Under the pieces are notes generated by a model. It was not told the origin of the DNA. It made no database searches and saw nothing but the letters and a program-made list of their open reading frames with translations. The translations under genes and the position numbers were made by a program. DNA of 64,000 nt from Pomacea canaliculata. Its lineage: Eukaryota > Mollusca > Gastropoda > Architaenioglossa > Ampullariidae. The stretch spans positions 29,476,537-29,540,536 of the forward strand of contig NC_037591.1 of the NCBI RefSeq assembly GCF_003073045.1, written 5' to 3'. Shown here in pieces: positions 40,609-53,599 of this stretch; position 1 is the stretch's first letter; every line of letters begins with the position of its first letter.

Positions 40609-42166
40609 TCATCATCGTCATCATGTTGTGCGTACAACATGTTTATCTACCGTATTTCTTCTCCAGAGGTCAAATTCATTCCATGTAAGGTCGCAATGGC
40701 ATATCCCTCAGCTCTAACTGAGGAAAAAATAGAAATCATTAGTAATCTGAATCAAGAAAATTCATTTGTTTTATCATTGAGAAAACATATCTGTCAACGA
40801 CTTTGTGGTTCGGAGAACATATCCGATATTCACAACTAAGCAGCTGTGTTCGCCCTTAAATATCTTGTTACCCTAGTGAGATAAGGTCAAACTGCGTTTG
40901 AATGTCACTATCAATATGAACAAACAAGTATAGGCATTATAACAGAGAGAAAGAGAGAGCGCGCGCCACACACACACACACACAGACGAACTACACACAC
41001 ATCTTACTCTTCCTGTCACCAAAACAAGAACAGATGGCCACAGGATTTTTAGTTATTGTGCAGTGAAACAATGGAACTCTCTCTCCTGTCCATATCCGCC
41101 ACCTACCCACTATTGAATCCTTCAAACATGCACTGAAAACACACTTCTTCCGTAACACCCTTTCCCATAATGCTAGTCCTTTGTCACACCCTTCCTTTTG
41201 CAATATCATGTTAATCTCAGCTCTTGCTCTTGTTATTTAGTTTTCCTCTTTGTGTTTTCTGTATTTGATTTTATTCTTCCTTTAGTACGGTTATTTATTC
41301 TTTTATAGTTCATATGTTATTTGTTTGTTTTCCTGTCCCTCGTATGCTGTCCATGTCTCGTTCTTGTTCGCGCTCGGGGTGTAAATATGCGCTTTACAAA
41401 TTTTGCATTTATTGTTATTATTACATGCATGCAAGTTACACAAGACAAGAGAATACTTCTGACTCTCTCTCAAGCGACTGTCAACACTGATTCAAAAGAC
41501 AAGTGGGGGATAACTACCCTGACGACTCGAGGGTTATCCTACTCACCAGCTTCTGTGATTCGCCTCACGTAGTCCGTCTGCTCGACGTCTGTCATCAAGT
41601 CCGGGAGCTACAATAACAGACAGACCACACAGATGGTGTCAACCTCTACACAGTTGGTTATTTCACCTTCATCTACTCTCCTAACCGTAATGATCTCAAG
41701 TGTTTGGCTTTAAACACTGTACTTCTTTGATTATTACTACTGATGTATATTACTCTAGTGTTGTTATGACTGTGGTGTGACCACCTCTGCTTCTGCCCTA
41801 TCATAACTTCCTGTGTTTACTTCGGTTAATGGTGAAGATGAATCGTATACACTCCTAGTACTAATAAAAGAAGACTTGTACTGCTATTAGTGAAAGAAGC
41901 TAGTATCGTCAGGTATTTCAAGCTGAGCTTTGTGACTGACCTAACCTAGAGTAAGGTCGAGGTTTAGGACAGGAGAGCATTGTACATTTAGACAATCTAT
42001 AGGACATGCGTGTCCGTGTAAAGCTCTTCTCGGAATGTGTTGGCTGAAAGAACAAGTGATATCCTAGGTATCCTAATCATAATGATAAAAGGATACTTAC
42101 AGACCACACAAGTTCCGCTGACGACAGGCCTATCCCCAGCGACAGCCACAACACAAGGAAGTACAT
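34709..42166 (-). CDS. Gene E: full-length minimal ADAMTS-like metalloproteinase, 697 aa
   Basis: Same domain plan as its neighbours D and F. Exons 5'-3': 42166-42101, 41607-41547, 40717-40651, 40304-40046, 39829-39661, 39094-38949, 38795-38709, 38352-38252, 37997-37869, 37546-37418, 37199-37120, 36855-36776, 36412-36320, 36207-36041, 35711-35648, 35342-35207, 35084-34924, 34807-34709; 2,094 nt in frame. Signal peptide MYFLVLWLSLGIGLSSA. The prodomain is shorter than in D because exon 5 is 33 nt smaller. AKKRS before the catalytic domain is a possible convertase site, unlike D. Zinc site HETGHSIGLTHD at 357-368; exon 10 is the most divergent of the three and two codons longer. TSP1 GGWGPWSPSSPC and cysteine-rich CGVCGGDGSSC are kept. 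It ends CPK-stop like D. Intron 2 carries a LINE tail. Confidence 0.92.
36581..36642. repeat. (TGG)n microsatellite in gene E intron 12
   Basis: Pure TGG run. Confidence 0.95.
36857..36945. repeat. (ATC)n microsatellite in gene E intron 11
   Basis: ATCA/ATC run that abuts exon 12 of gene E. A shorter, degenerate version is at 27,120-27,200 in D. Confidence 0.93.
36945..37260. repeat. Near-identical tract shared with gene D
   Basis: Partner of 27,195-27,480; includes exon 11 and flanking introns. Confidence 0.75.
40541..40624. repeat. (ATC)n/(GTC)n microsatellite in gene E intron 3
   Basis: A run of CATCAT that passes into CGTCGT and back. It yields a spurious poly-serine frame. Confidence 0.93.
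40990..41430 (+). mobile_element. LINE 3' end (CR1/L2-like) in intron 2 of gene E
   Basis: The plus strand reads FSYCAVKQWNSL and FKHALKTHFFRN, the usual C-terminal tail of CR1/L2-type ORF2 proteins (xWNSLPxxIR...FKxxLKTHLF). After it come a 3' UTR-like stretch and a ttattgttattattac tail typical of these LINEs. Orientation is opposite to gene E. One stop interrupts the visible frame. Confidence 0.8.
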
Positions 42167-42534
42167 CGTTAATTCTTGCCGAAGACTGAAAGAAGAGCAT
42201 GTTTTAGCATTGTAGTCCTCATAGCCATTTCATAACCTGTTGTCGGTAAAGGGATTTTTTTGTATAGAATAGATACAATATTTCATATGGAATGGATATA
42301 GTACACATAATATATATCATACACTCAAAACACATCACTCCTGCCTCTCTTTCTCGCTGTTTATACAACCTTGCCCCACTCCCTTCATTGTGTATCATCA
42401 CTTGAAGTATTACAGTAATGTTTTAAGAATATTCCTGAATTTAGTTTCTCTAATAACTGTTGTGCTGGTAGATTTCTATTTATAGAACATCATCACTAAC
42501 AGAAAATCCGTTAGGAATGAAAAGCGCTTCTGAC

Positions 42535-42560
42535 CTGTCAGTGACCGACTTATCGGCACT
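42535..42560 (-). other. Non-coding first exon of gene E
   Basis: Inferred 5' UTR exon ending GACAG|gtcaga; the acceptor tctttcag is at about 42,186, twenty bases before the ATG. Confidence 0.55.
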
Positions 42561-42584
42561 GATCTTGTTTCTCCAAAAGGACGT

Positions 42585-42591
42585 ATTTATA
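42585..42591 (-). promoter_or_regulatory. TATA box of gene E
   Basis: TATAAAT followed by ACGTCC on the minus strand, matching D and F. Confidence 0.7.
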
Positions 42592-44333
42592 TCATTCTGT
42601 CCTGAACAAGTAGGACGACAGTTCGTACAACCTTACGCACGTGCGTTAACTTGGTCAAATATTTTGTTGGCCTGATTTCCTTTATTCGACGCACTCTCTT
42701 GAAAGCGCTTTTTAGCGCGTGCCACTCAGCTTTAGATACCCCAGTGCCTACTGTTGGTTGGCTACTCAACTGAAATACTTTTATTTTCTCAGCAATAAGT
42801 GGATATCAAATCAATCTGCCACCAGATATTTTTAGACCACTGGGTCAACGGGCAATCAAAAGAGAGTAAAGACTTCAAGTCGATCCAATATTGACTACCA
42901 GGTGGTTGGCGAGTTCAAATGTCTGGTCAACTTCTCGGAGCTAATCCCGAAACCCAGGGTAGAGAACTCGACAGGACACAGGAGAGGGAGGAGTCTGCTC
43001 CAAAGGCCATTCTTACCATTCAAGGTGCCGAGACCTCTAGAGTGCACCCTAATTGTAGTGGGGAAAATATTGGCAAACAAGTCAGCGTAATGGCCAAAGT
43101 TCAAATGTCCTGAACGTTCATCTCAAAATCGTGATCTTTAAACATAACCTTACCAAACTTGGTCAAACGTCTAATGATATTACCCAGTTAAAAAATCTTT
43201 GATTGCTAATTTTGTTAAGAAGTGTCATTTAATGATTTTTTCTAGTTTATTTTATTATCAAGGTAACGGTACTGGCTATTTTTGTATTATACTTGTTTGG
43301 ACACAGAATTTTCATTCTGTATTCGGCTGAAATTATTCTGTAAATACATATTTTTTACTTTGCATATATATATATAAGTAAATATATGTTGTGATTCTAC
43401 AAATATGATGTTAAAATTTTCAGAACGTGCAGAAACAAGTGTTTTATTTATTTGGCACGTGTCTTTGCACGTTTCAGGTTTTGTTGGTGTACTGTGTCAA
43501 TAGGCAAATGTTTTTTACCTTTACTTTTTTTTAAAGATATTACAAAATAATTTCTTAAAATTAACAGTTCTTGTAAGTTGTTTTATTCAAACTCGGATCA
43601 ATATGTGTACATAGAAAATTTCTAACACTTATGTGAAGTGTTTACCCAATTAGAGAAGAAAGCAAGAGTATGGGGCATGACTAAGCTCCTCCCTCAAACA
43701 CTTTAAAAATAACAAAAATGCTGCATCTTTGGGCAATAATTAACGCTGACGGCAACCAAGCCAAGAAAGTCGAGGACAGGCGACACAGTTGTGAAATTCG
43801 TCAAACCTGAAATCTGCGATTCCCTGGTGGATATGAGTCAGGTAAGGGACAACCATCTACATGCTGCTCTAGTGTGCTTACCTTGTGTCTCCAGACAGGT
43901 GGCGCTCGAGGACTAACACAGCAAGCAAGAGGAGACCGAGGCAGGTCTCAGCACACAACTCCTACCCTTCTTGACACTATGCTAATAGGTATTTCAATTA
44001 TATACTTTAGTAGTATATTGTAACGGTAACAGCTGTGGGTGTAGTTGTATGACGTACAAATTGTCATCTTCTTTCTGCAACTGAAGGTTGGGAAGTTGAC
44101 CTATGTGTGAAAATGCCGGTAGTCTTTAAGTGTTTACCGCAGGACAGCCGAAAACTAGCAGGTGGGGCAGACTGTAATTATCAACTGTAATTGTTTATTA
44201 TTTCCCAGTATATAACAGTACGTTTATGAGCTTACGACTGGCAATATCTTCAGTTCACTTAGTAACGTAATATAGACCTCGAATGTTAGGAAACGTGTAC
44301 AGCTATAAAGTGTTCTTTGAACTTCAGTTTTGT

Positions 44334-44363
44334 TTGTTGTTGTTGTTGTTGTTGTTGTTGTTG
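44334..44363. repeat. (TTG)n microsatellite
   Basis: Pure TTG/GTT run giving a spurious poly-Q or poly-L frame. Confidence 0.93.
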
Positions 44364-44617
44364 CTGATGTTTTTTTCTTGTACTGCCTTGTATTTTCCCT
44401 TTTGCGTTCAAGGCTTGCGATGGTGCATGAAGCGTCGCATGAGTGAGGAAATAACCGAAACTATATATATATAACAATATATAACTAATGTGAGCAATAT
44501 GTACTTATCTTCGATGTCTTGGGATGGTCTGTGCATGCGCTTAAAGACAAAATTCATAACCACTCTGCACATCACGTGCACAATAACACAAGCTGTGGCC
44601 GACAGTTAACATGGGTC

Positions 44618-44707
44618 TGACGATCAGGTTTCGCTAGCAGTCAAGAGACTGGACAAGGACTACATGAGCTTCTCTAGTCTTTCACTGCCAGCAAGACCTG
44701 ATCGCCA
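44618..44707. repeat. Imperfect inverted repeat (hairpin or MITE-like)
   Basis: The left arm begins cgatcaggtttcgctagcag and the right arm ends ctgccagcaagacctgatcg. They pair over about 30 bases with a loop of about 30. No target duplication is obvious. Confidence 0.6.
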
Positions 44708-45419
44708 TGCGCATGTAAATTGTCGTCGGGTTGTTTTGTTGTGTAGGTGACATACTGAGCGGCAATGCCGTCACTAATAACAAAAGTGTATTTGACACGT
44801 CACGTCACTGACAAATCCTGTTTTTGACAAGCGGCGTCACTTATAAATCTTGTATTTAGTCTGAACAATTAGTTATCCCCATCATTATCATCGTCGTCGT
44901 CGTTGTCATTAATAATATTATCCAAAGTTGTCACTTTGGTACAGTTTAGTCTCGTGAGTCCTGATAGAAATGAGGTGCGCATGTCTCTGCTCCGTAATCG
45001 AATCGCAGTCGGTGCTAACGCGAGCTTTGACTAGCGGTTATCAAAGCATCCTCAATTCAATGTTCTCCCTTTTTCTCTAGCACTCACTTCCTTTTACCTA
45101 GAATTGACTTGTCTGATGGGTTACATGCTACCGTGGATCCAAACTTGCACCTCGCAAAAGCGCAACACTACTCTTTCGTAACGTTTGAAAAAAAAAAATA
45201 AATAGAGGAAAGAGAAAAAAATTAAATTGTGCTCAAAGCAGTTATGTGACAAGAGTGTGTTAATGAATGTGTGTAAATATGTTAGTTTTATCGATCTGAA
45301 TGACATACTTAACTGACTATGTATATAGATGCTGTGACTATTAAACATCCATATGCCCACAGAGGAAGTATAAAGTGGTAATTAAAGACAGCAGTCTGAT
45401 CAGATTCTTTATCGTGAGA

Positions 45420-45425
45420 TTTATT
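45420..45425 (-). terminator. Poly(A) signal of gene F
   Basis: AATAAA on the minus strand, placed as in D and E. Confidence 0.6.
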
Positions 45426-45805
45426 CAATACTATTATTAAACTGGAACCAACACAACTAAAGTACAATAAATACACAACTTGTTAAGAGTACATCAGAGA
45501 TAAATAAGAGTGATATTTCCGTTATAATCTCTTGTGCTTCGACAACGTGGTTATATCATCTCTTTCAGCTTTTCGCAGCAGTCTATCTGAAAACAATTAA
45601 AAAGACAATAAATAGTTTTTCGCACAGCACGTGATATCTGAGAGACATGGCTGAAAGATGAGAGGTATAATAATGTGGATAAGCGACTTACGTTTGTGTA
45701 CGTGTGTGTGTGTGTGAGAGAGAGAGAGTTTGTTTAATAAGGAAATATCTCAATATTACCAATTACCTTCTGAATATCTGCAATGGTCACAGATGGCTGC
45801 ACGAG

Positions 45806-48800
45806 TTACTTGCGGCAAGACGAGCCGTTTCCCCCACACACTCCACACCTGTCTTTCTCCACACCGCCTCCCTCACCCAGACTCTTGCCGTTGCACCCGA
45901 AGGCCTGCAGACAGAACCACTTAACGTGAATGTCTTTCACCTTGCTGGCTGTGCACACACTGAGGACGATTGTATGACGTAACAGGCGGCTCCACGTGAT
46001 AACCTCGTCAACATTCATGACGACATTGATGAAGACTCACCAAACATCGGCCTTGTACACATCGCCACGAAATGCCTCTGACATTAGAGTCGCGGTTCCT
46101 GTCGTTGTCCTGACCCCAGCATGGTGTCCCGTCCTGTAGGGCAAAGAGGGTTGTGGAGGTCCCATCCACATGGTTGCAGGTCGCCGTGCACTTGCTGACC
46201 TCTGAAAAAGTCAAGAGTTGAGAACTGATACAGGTGAGAAGCCTGTACCTGTACAATCCGCTCGTATGGTACAAAGAAGCTGGCATTTCGGTTGAGGAGT
46301 TACATTTCCTGCTGAGTAACTCACCGCCGCTGGTGCCGTTCAGTTTGCCCTCTCCAGTCAGGCTGTACGATGACCCACCACTGGCCTTCACCTTGCTGCA
46401 CACGGCCTTGACCCGTTGTTGGACAAGTTCCGACTCCACGCTGCTCTCACCTGAGCACGCCTTGAGTGACAAATAGAGGACAGACATAAGAGGTGTGTGC
46501 GAATAAAGTATATTGTAAGTGTATTTTCTGATATCTGAAGTCCAGGATACAGCAAGGATTTGCACGTGATTGTATATTTAGTAAATAAAGTCTTTTTTCT
46601 CTCTGCAACACACATACATACACTGCGCGCGCAGAGAAGTGAGAATGAAAAGACTCTAGAAACATTTTTACCTGTCGAGACGGGCACATCTGAGCCTTGA
46701 TGACATCTCCTTTACAAAATGGGGCCACGGATGGTCTGTGGATTTAATCAACAGTTTTCGTTTAAATTTATCAAACCCAACGTACTCCTATTGTAAAACT
46801 TTCCTTGTCGAGTACAAATTGTATGAGAAATCCACAAATCGCTAGTAATGTCTTCATGCATTTAAAGAAACACTGCTCTCCTTCCAACAACAAAAACTCT
46901 TTCTCACTTTACACAAAATGTAACCCTGGTAATTGAGAATTATTTTGTATGAATGTAAAGAAAAACCATTCTTAATAAGACATAATAAATGTGGGCTACT
47001 GTTAACCTTCCACTGTCTCTGATACTCAGTTTTATAGCGAATGAGACACTTTAAGTATTTTAAAAATTTGCATTTTTTAAACCACAAAACATAAGTTGTT
47101 TTCTGGCTGTAACTGTCTCTACAGCATGTTACATCCGCTATTATCATGCCACCAGTCCAGAAATACCAGTTCGTTGGCACAGTGTGAGTGGATTTACTGT
47201 TGAATGGCTGTAGTCATGGCAGGTGACTTACACTGGGCTGTTACATTGTCGTGTGGAGACGCTGACAGCATCACCACAAGTGTTGTCACAGGGAGAAGAC
47301 GAACTCCATGGTCCCCAGCCACCTTCCTTCACCAGAGGACGCACATAGTTGGGGTTCACAGTCTTCACCCACGGCACGCACGCTCCCTCGAAACACATCT
47401 GTAAAAGAAGACTTTTATGTTATTATATAGAGAGAGACACACACACTCGCATGTATACATATTATTTATATACACACAGACAGACAGAGAAATACGTCAG
47501 TAAACTCACTTGTTCTTTCCCGCAAGGAGTTCCCATAAATGTTTTCATCTCTGCAATTTCTCGAAACGGCGATTTTCGTATGCAGGTAATACCGGCACAT
47601 GTCTGAATAAATATAAAGTACGTGTAAGGTTTTTAATTGCTTGTTGAATTAAAAGAAAATTTAATTACACACTCCTGAACTCTCAGTATTAATATACCAT
47701 GCATGAGAATCATGTATATTAATAAATTTATTACAATGAAATTTATATAATGTAATATACATATATTTTTTCAAACACAGCTTTAAGTACACTTACCCTA
47801 AAAATCCGGTGATGTTGCAACAGATAAGTAACGTGTATTGACGAGTTTATGTCTCCGTACTATTAATGCGGGTTAGTTGTGAAATGTTTTTGACTGCCCT
47901 TTAAAAAGTATGTTTATTGTCTTTCCCCCTCCATTCGTCCCTTATGTTTTAACAACGACAGCATCCCACTCCTACAGTGTCCTCCATTGTAGCAGGCCAT
48001 GTGATTACAAAGAGCTTGGCACTTACATCAGCCGATGGACGGTGCAGATACTGGAATCCATCTCCTTGAACGAACTGGCATTGGCTGTCCAGCCCGTACC
48101 GCTGACCTGTTTACACCATCATTAGTCGTAAATCATAATGTTTCATAATCAAGGAAATATAAATAAAGGTTTTCTATTCGGAAGGAAAGGAAGACTGTGT
48201 AACAATAATAGAAGAAGACACGTGTATGCATGTATCTCTGTATGCATTTATGTCTGTTTGCTTGTATACAAATGTATCCACGTGAAAAAAATGTTTATGT
48301 GTATTTAAATATGAGGTTGACAACATCTGATTCCATTGACAACATTAGAATGACAGGCACAGTGAAAAGTAAATTCATCGTTGACCAGAACAGTTTCTTA
48401 CCTCTGTACAGGGGCACGATGTTTTTGACGCTGGTGTACTTAGAGGCGTCAACGTTCTCTTCAAACAGACAGGTCTTGGTTCTGGTGTCAGACAACACAT
48501 GAGTACATAAGTCTCCGTGTGAAGGACTGGGTTAACTGATTTTATTGTATTATGCATGTAATTACCTTTGTGTGAGAGAGACAAAGGGAAAGAGAAAGAG
48601 AAGTGTGTGTGTGTGCGCCTCCGAGAGGTTTTATTTATTGTATTACCTTTATGTAGTATTGCATTTTCTAGAATCACTATGAAAGAATAATATCGTGCGA
48701 AAAAGTACTAATGAGAAAGAAGTGTTACGCACCTCAGAGAACTGTCGAGGACCGGGGCGTAACAGTCTCTGAAGACAGTCTCCTGCATGGACATGAAGCC

Positions 48801-51800
48801 CTTCGGTACGTTGGGGTCACAAGACGTGAAGGTGTTGTCATGGTTCAGACCAATGCTGCACGTGACGTTTATCGGTATAAAAGAAGACATCAATTTTTAC
48901 CAGTCTATTTTCTTGTTGTTATTGTTGTTATTTTCATTTATTTCAGTTTTCACAATCATTCGGAGAGGGATTTAGTGAGTCAGTCGCTGGAATAAAAACA
49001 TCTACTACTCAACGGCTATAAGAGAAAGAGGAGATAATTTGTAGGTTATTCAGATACTAGCAGCCTTCCACAGATCCCGCTAATTACTGCTTCTAAATGC
49101 TAAACGCGAGGCCGTAGCTACCTCAAGTGTGATTCTGGGATTTCCATGTCGCATTCATCATCTCCTATGAGACGATTTGGAAACAAGGGTAAACTTAAGA
49201 TTAAGACCGCTACTATTCTGCCCTACCTGTGACCTGTTTCGTGAATCTCGATCCAGTTGTTCAAGTTCACTCCCTTGGCAATAGAGCAGCGCCATCTTGG
49301 ATTGCACATCGTACCCTGCCAACTGAGTCCTACCGTATTACCGGGTGTGTCTCTGGCAATGACAGAAACACGGAAATTATTTTGCATTTGATGACGATTA
49401 CTGTGGTCAGCAACGATGTAAAATAAACAACTACGTGAGTAAGTCATAAAGACACAATGACAAAAGCAGGAAAAGAAAATAGAAAGACAGAAATACGATA
49501 AAAAAAACAACAACAGAGATCCAGATATATATATAGTGAGAGAAGAAGTCAAAGCACGTACGCCGTCTCCAGCATGATGTGGTCGAAGGGTTTGTCAGTA
49601 GTAAACATGCAGATATTGTCCATTCGGCCGCCGAGGTTGTCAACGGTTTCGTTGTACCAGGACTATTCAGGAGAAACACAAGAAAACAAAGTTTTTAACG
49701 ACAAATTACATTTGAATTAGTCCATTGACAGAGTTATCTCCGCCTTTTTGGCCAGCTGTAGTACAATGTATAGTAGCCGAGGAAACAAATGTCGTCAGAC
49801 ACAGCCATTATTTTTTCGACAGTGTACATCATCGTGTTACACGCACAAAGACGAAGCAAAGTAAACCATTATAAAGATGACAGATAATATGTCGCCATCA
49901 GTAATAAGTCACAATAACACGTGACTGTCCCCTAGTGACGTCATAGAGTCCAACACTCACGGGTGTCTCGCGCCAGATCTCCAGGTACACGACTTTCATG
50001 GTGATCTTCCAGCCGATCACCGAGGGATTGGACAGCACGGCGTACATCTGTTGACATTAAAGTCATTGTAGAAAACCTCGTGGATAGCAGTTTATGGTTG
50101 AGAATGAGAAGAGAGGCGATTCAAGTAAAGATAACATCTCCACTTTTACTGGACACGACTGTTTACAAAATTCATACACTAAATACATACAGCTGATTTA
50201 ACACACACACCGAAGGTGCAAAGTACTCACGCCACTCCATTTGAGAGCCACGAGATCTGTCAGTTGCTGTGTTGTGCTCAGTCCGAATTTTCCCTCCATG
50301 TTTGCCAGGAACAACCTGTCCAGGTAGACGCCCACCTCTATTGTCGCGCTTTTGTCGGCTACGGATCGTCCTCCTACAGGTACAGAGAATCATAGAAACC
50401 GCGCGGTCTAATATTTTATCTGTGACATTTGTGTTCTTTTTTTATTTTATTTTTATTTATTTATTTATTTATTTTTTGCTTTTACCACAAATGAAACACA
50501 GGTAAAATAATAAATTATACATTTAGCGCAAATAATGTGTCGGTATATAGTTAATTTTACTTTTGCAATAATTCCACACACATAATTATAATACACACAT
50601 AAATTTGACAAGAAATATCTCCTCTTCATATTTGTTCGTTTGAGTATATTTTTAGTACTGTTCGCTGGAGCATTATTAATTTATATATAAATGTATGTCA
50701 ATTACTCTGTTGCTCTGTCCGTCATATTTTTCAGAAATTCATCCAGCTTTTATTTGCTTTGTGCATTAGTATTTCCTGTTGTAAAAATCAACGTTTGTTT
50801 TCAATTCTTTTCTTCTAATGATATTTTTGTTTACCAATCCTTTCTCTCTCACCGTGGGTATCTTGGTTGCTGTATATTTGACTTTCATCAGGAATTTCAG
50901 GGACGATATTGTAAACATCTCTCTTTTCCTGTTCAGAGTTAGACCACGTGACGAGCACACGCAAAGGCTCTGTAACCGAGCGACGCCTGGTGGCAGTAGT
51001 TTCCGGAAGTGCGTGCAGCTCGAAGTCTCGTTTCCGTGAGCGTATGGCTCCCATCTAAGTCAATTTTTGCAGTAACTTTATTAAGTGAAACATTGTTATG
51101 AAAAGTGCTGCACAAACACACACACACACTCCTCCGATCTTTCAAATTCTTCTATTATTCTTTCCCTCCTCAACTTCCCAATTTCTGCTTGTGCAGTTCA
51201 AGTTACTCCCCCCACAGCCCCACTTACCACCTGTCTGTATATCCCCCACTTACCACCTGTCCATCACACAGTGACAGCGAGGCGTGCCCCTCTTCACCCT
51301 CCAGGCCGCCGCTGAAGAAACAATCTCGGACTTGTGGACGGCGCAGCTCCTCCCTGCCAGAGACACGTTCTACCACCGTCACGTCGGGACTCATGGCGGA
51401 ACGTTTCTGTACAGACATGCGCAGTCGCTCACCGGAAGTCAGATGCAACTCGAAGTTTCTGGACTCTGTCGATGGATGAGAGGCGTGGTCCTCCACATCC
51501 CGCTTGGTGAGACTAAACAGAAAATAGGAAAATATTTGGAGAGACTTGACATTTTCACCATCGAGTTGCTGGCATTTGGAGGAGCTGGTCTACGTCATCC
51601 CAGTGTATTTTAAAACTGACAGTCAGTCGTCTAAACATATTATGGTCTGCATTGAGTATCGATGTGTGCAGAAGACATTTACATACCCAGTATGTTCTCC
51701 GGAGTACAAACTCGTCCCATACAAGGTCGCAATGTCATATTCCTCCGCCTCAACTACAGAAAAAAAGATGAAGCTCCTTAATAATTAGATCATTGGAATA

Positions 51801-52620
51801 CGTTTGCTTTTTTGGTAGAGTATGTGAAATCAATGATTTGTACGGCAACGTCTAAGAGAAATCAAAGTGTGTGATGGTAGAAAAACGTGACTGCTTGATT
51901 GTATCAGTCATTTTAAAGAAGGTGTTAGGGCTAGTCGTAAATAAATCCCAAATAATTATACTTCATACCTTTAATTAAAACGCATGCATGTATGCATGAA
52001 AACAATTTTCACTACCTCATCACACATACACAGCGTATACAAGCAAACGTACACACAACACGGAAGCATACAGCCCCGTCGATCAGTGACCGATCTAAGG
52101 TCCAAAACTACTGCAGACCTTTTACATCGACTCTGAAGACAAGATCAGATGACAGATACCCTGACGATCCCACCATTGCACGTGCATGCACCTACCCTGA
52201 CGACCCAAAGGAGAGTCTTACTCACCGGCTCGTGTGATTCGCCTCACGTGGTCCATCAGCTCGACGTCTGTCATCAAATCCGGGAGCTGCACACAAAGAC
52301 ATGACAGAACAAACACACTGTTCATCTTTGAGAAGGAAACTCAGCTGGTCATTTCAACATCACCTCTCTTCTCGCAGAATTTTTTTCATAAGCTAAAGAA
52401 TAATTTTACTGATGTCGATAGAACTAATCTTTCTGTGTTTTATGCATAAGATACCACTCATAAAAACATACTATGGCTTTTTTTCAAAAAGAGGTTTCAG
52501 TATTCTGGTAAAAGTGGGTAAAAGTTAGTTTCTCTGTTACAAGCCGATACTTACAGAGCGGAGGTTGGCCGCTGATGACATCCCCGCTGCCAGTAACAAC
52601 CACAACACAAGGCAGGACAT
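45806..52620 (-). CDS. Gene F: full-length minimal ADAMTS-like metalloproteinase, 704 aa
   Basis: Exons 5'-3': 52620-52555, 52286-52226, 51753-51687, 51512-51254, 51054-50853, 50373-50231, 50047-49961, 49662-49562, 49352-49227, 48855-48733, 48481-48402, 48106-48027, 47602-47510, 47398-47232, 46735-46672, 46460-46325, 46201-46041, 45904-45806; 2,115 nt in frame. Signal peptide MSCLVLWLLLAAGMSSA, prodomain with the CFFSGG...ASLSLCDG block, catalytic domain with HETGHSIGLNHD at 366-377, disintegrin-like part (LDSQCQF...GTPCG), TSP1 (GGWGPWSSSSPC), cysteine-rich domain (DGTPCW, RCGVCGGNGSSC). Exon 10 is almost the same as in D and unlike E, whereas exon 4 with its intron edge is closest to E, so the three genes are mosaics. 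No dibasic site precedes the catalytic domain (GGRSVADK). Confidence 0.92.
50440..50476. repeat. (TTTA)n microsatellite in gene F intron 5
   Basis: T-rich TTTA run. Confidence 0.85.
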
Positions 52621-53066
52621 TCTCGTGTCCTTTGTCAATGTTGCAGCTTAAAGTTGATAACAAATCTTCAGTCGGTACAACTGAAAGAATATATCATTTT
52701 CATCCTCATTGACATTGCCATCTATTTCCTTTTCTGTTTACAGACTTTGGTTGTACTTCCATATCAAACACATTTCATTTTTGCCTGTCTTCTCGAACTG
52801 CTGTAGACCTACTCTCCAAATAAATGTCGTCAACATTAGTTGATATATTCACCGTTTTTGAATACTTGAAAAGTTTATGCATTGTTTCTTTTTCATTAGG
52901 AACTCGCTACTTATAATTCATTTCCCTGTTCCATCATTTTCTATCTTCGTTTCAAATATTGTTTGAAAAAAGTTTTCTTCTTTCTTCAAACAACTGATCT
53001 GCTTTTGGATTGTCCGCTTTCTTCTCCTGACAGCGCTTGATAGAAAATAAAGAATATTTTACGAAC

Positions 53067-53100
53067 CTGCCTCTGGCCTTGTCGACAGTTCAGATGGTCA
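53067..53100 (-). other. Non-coding first exon of gene F
   Basis: Inferred 5' UTR exon ending at GGCAG|gttcgt; acceptor tctttcag at about 52,681, about 60 bases before the ATG. Confidence 0.55.
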
Positions 53101-53126
53101 TGTTGCTGTCAGAGGGCGTGGGACGT

Positions 53127-53133
53127 GTTTATA
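53127..53133 (-). promoter_or_regulatory. TATA box of gene F
   Basis: TATAAAC followed by ACGTCC on the minus strand, intermediate between the D/E box and the B/C box. Confidence 0.7.
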
Positions 53134-53599
53134 GTCCTGTGTCTTGAAAAGCCAGGAAGACAATTAGACACGCGTGGACTGTCATAACATGGAGTGTGTA
53201 TGGCTGCTTTTGACTTCAGCCTTCTTTACATCCCTGTTGTTGCCGACACTAGTTGAACCTGATAGCCCCCCGACTGTGACGGATCACAAAGGAAGTTATT
53301 TCCTCTTTCTGTCTCAGTGACTATCTTATCGCGAATTGCATGTGAGTTGCGAACAATTAGTCAATAGTCTCTTTCGCCTCCTTTGCGGAAATCAAATGGT
53401 GTGCTGGTGTACATTCCGGAAGTGGACCGAAATGATAACATCATTGTTAATCACTTCTGATCTGATAACATCTTTGTTAATTATCGCTCAGCTAATAACA
53501 TTGCCACGGCTCCTCACAGAGTCGTTATTCCCTGTTTTTTGGCAGATTTTTATTTTGTTTATAAGCTTTTAAACGTCAAACCATAAACATATTTATAAG

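Larger units (their letters stand above)
42600..45410. other. E-F intergenic region
   Basis: The first 400 bases resemble the upstream flank of gene D. A (TTG)n tract is at 44,334-44,363 and a hairpin-like repeat at 44,618-44,707. The rest is AT-rich, and I see no conserved gene in it. Confidence 0.6.

Noticed and set aside
44970-45040. tRNA- or SINE-like stretch with a cgattcgatta box on the minus strand
   Set aside because: The B-box resemblance is partial and no convincing A box or cloverleaf can be drawn.
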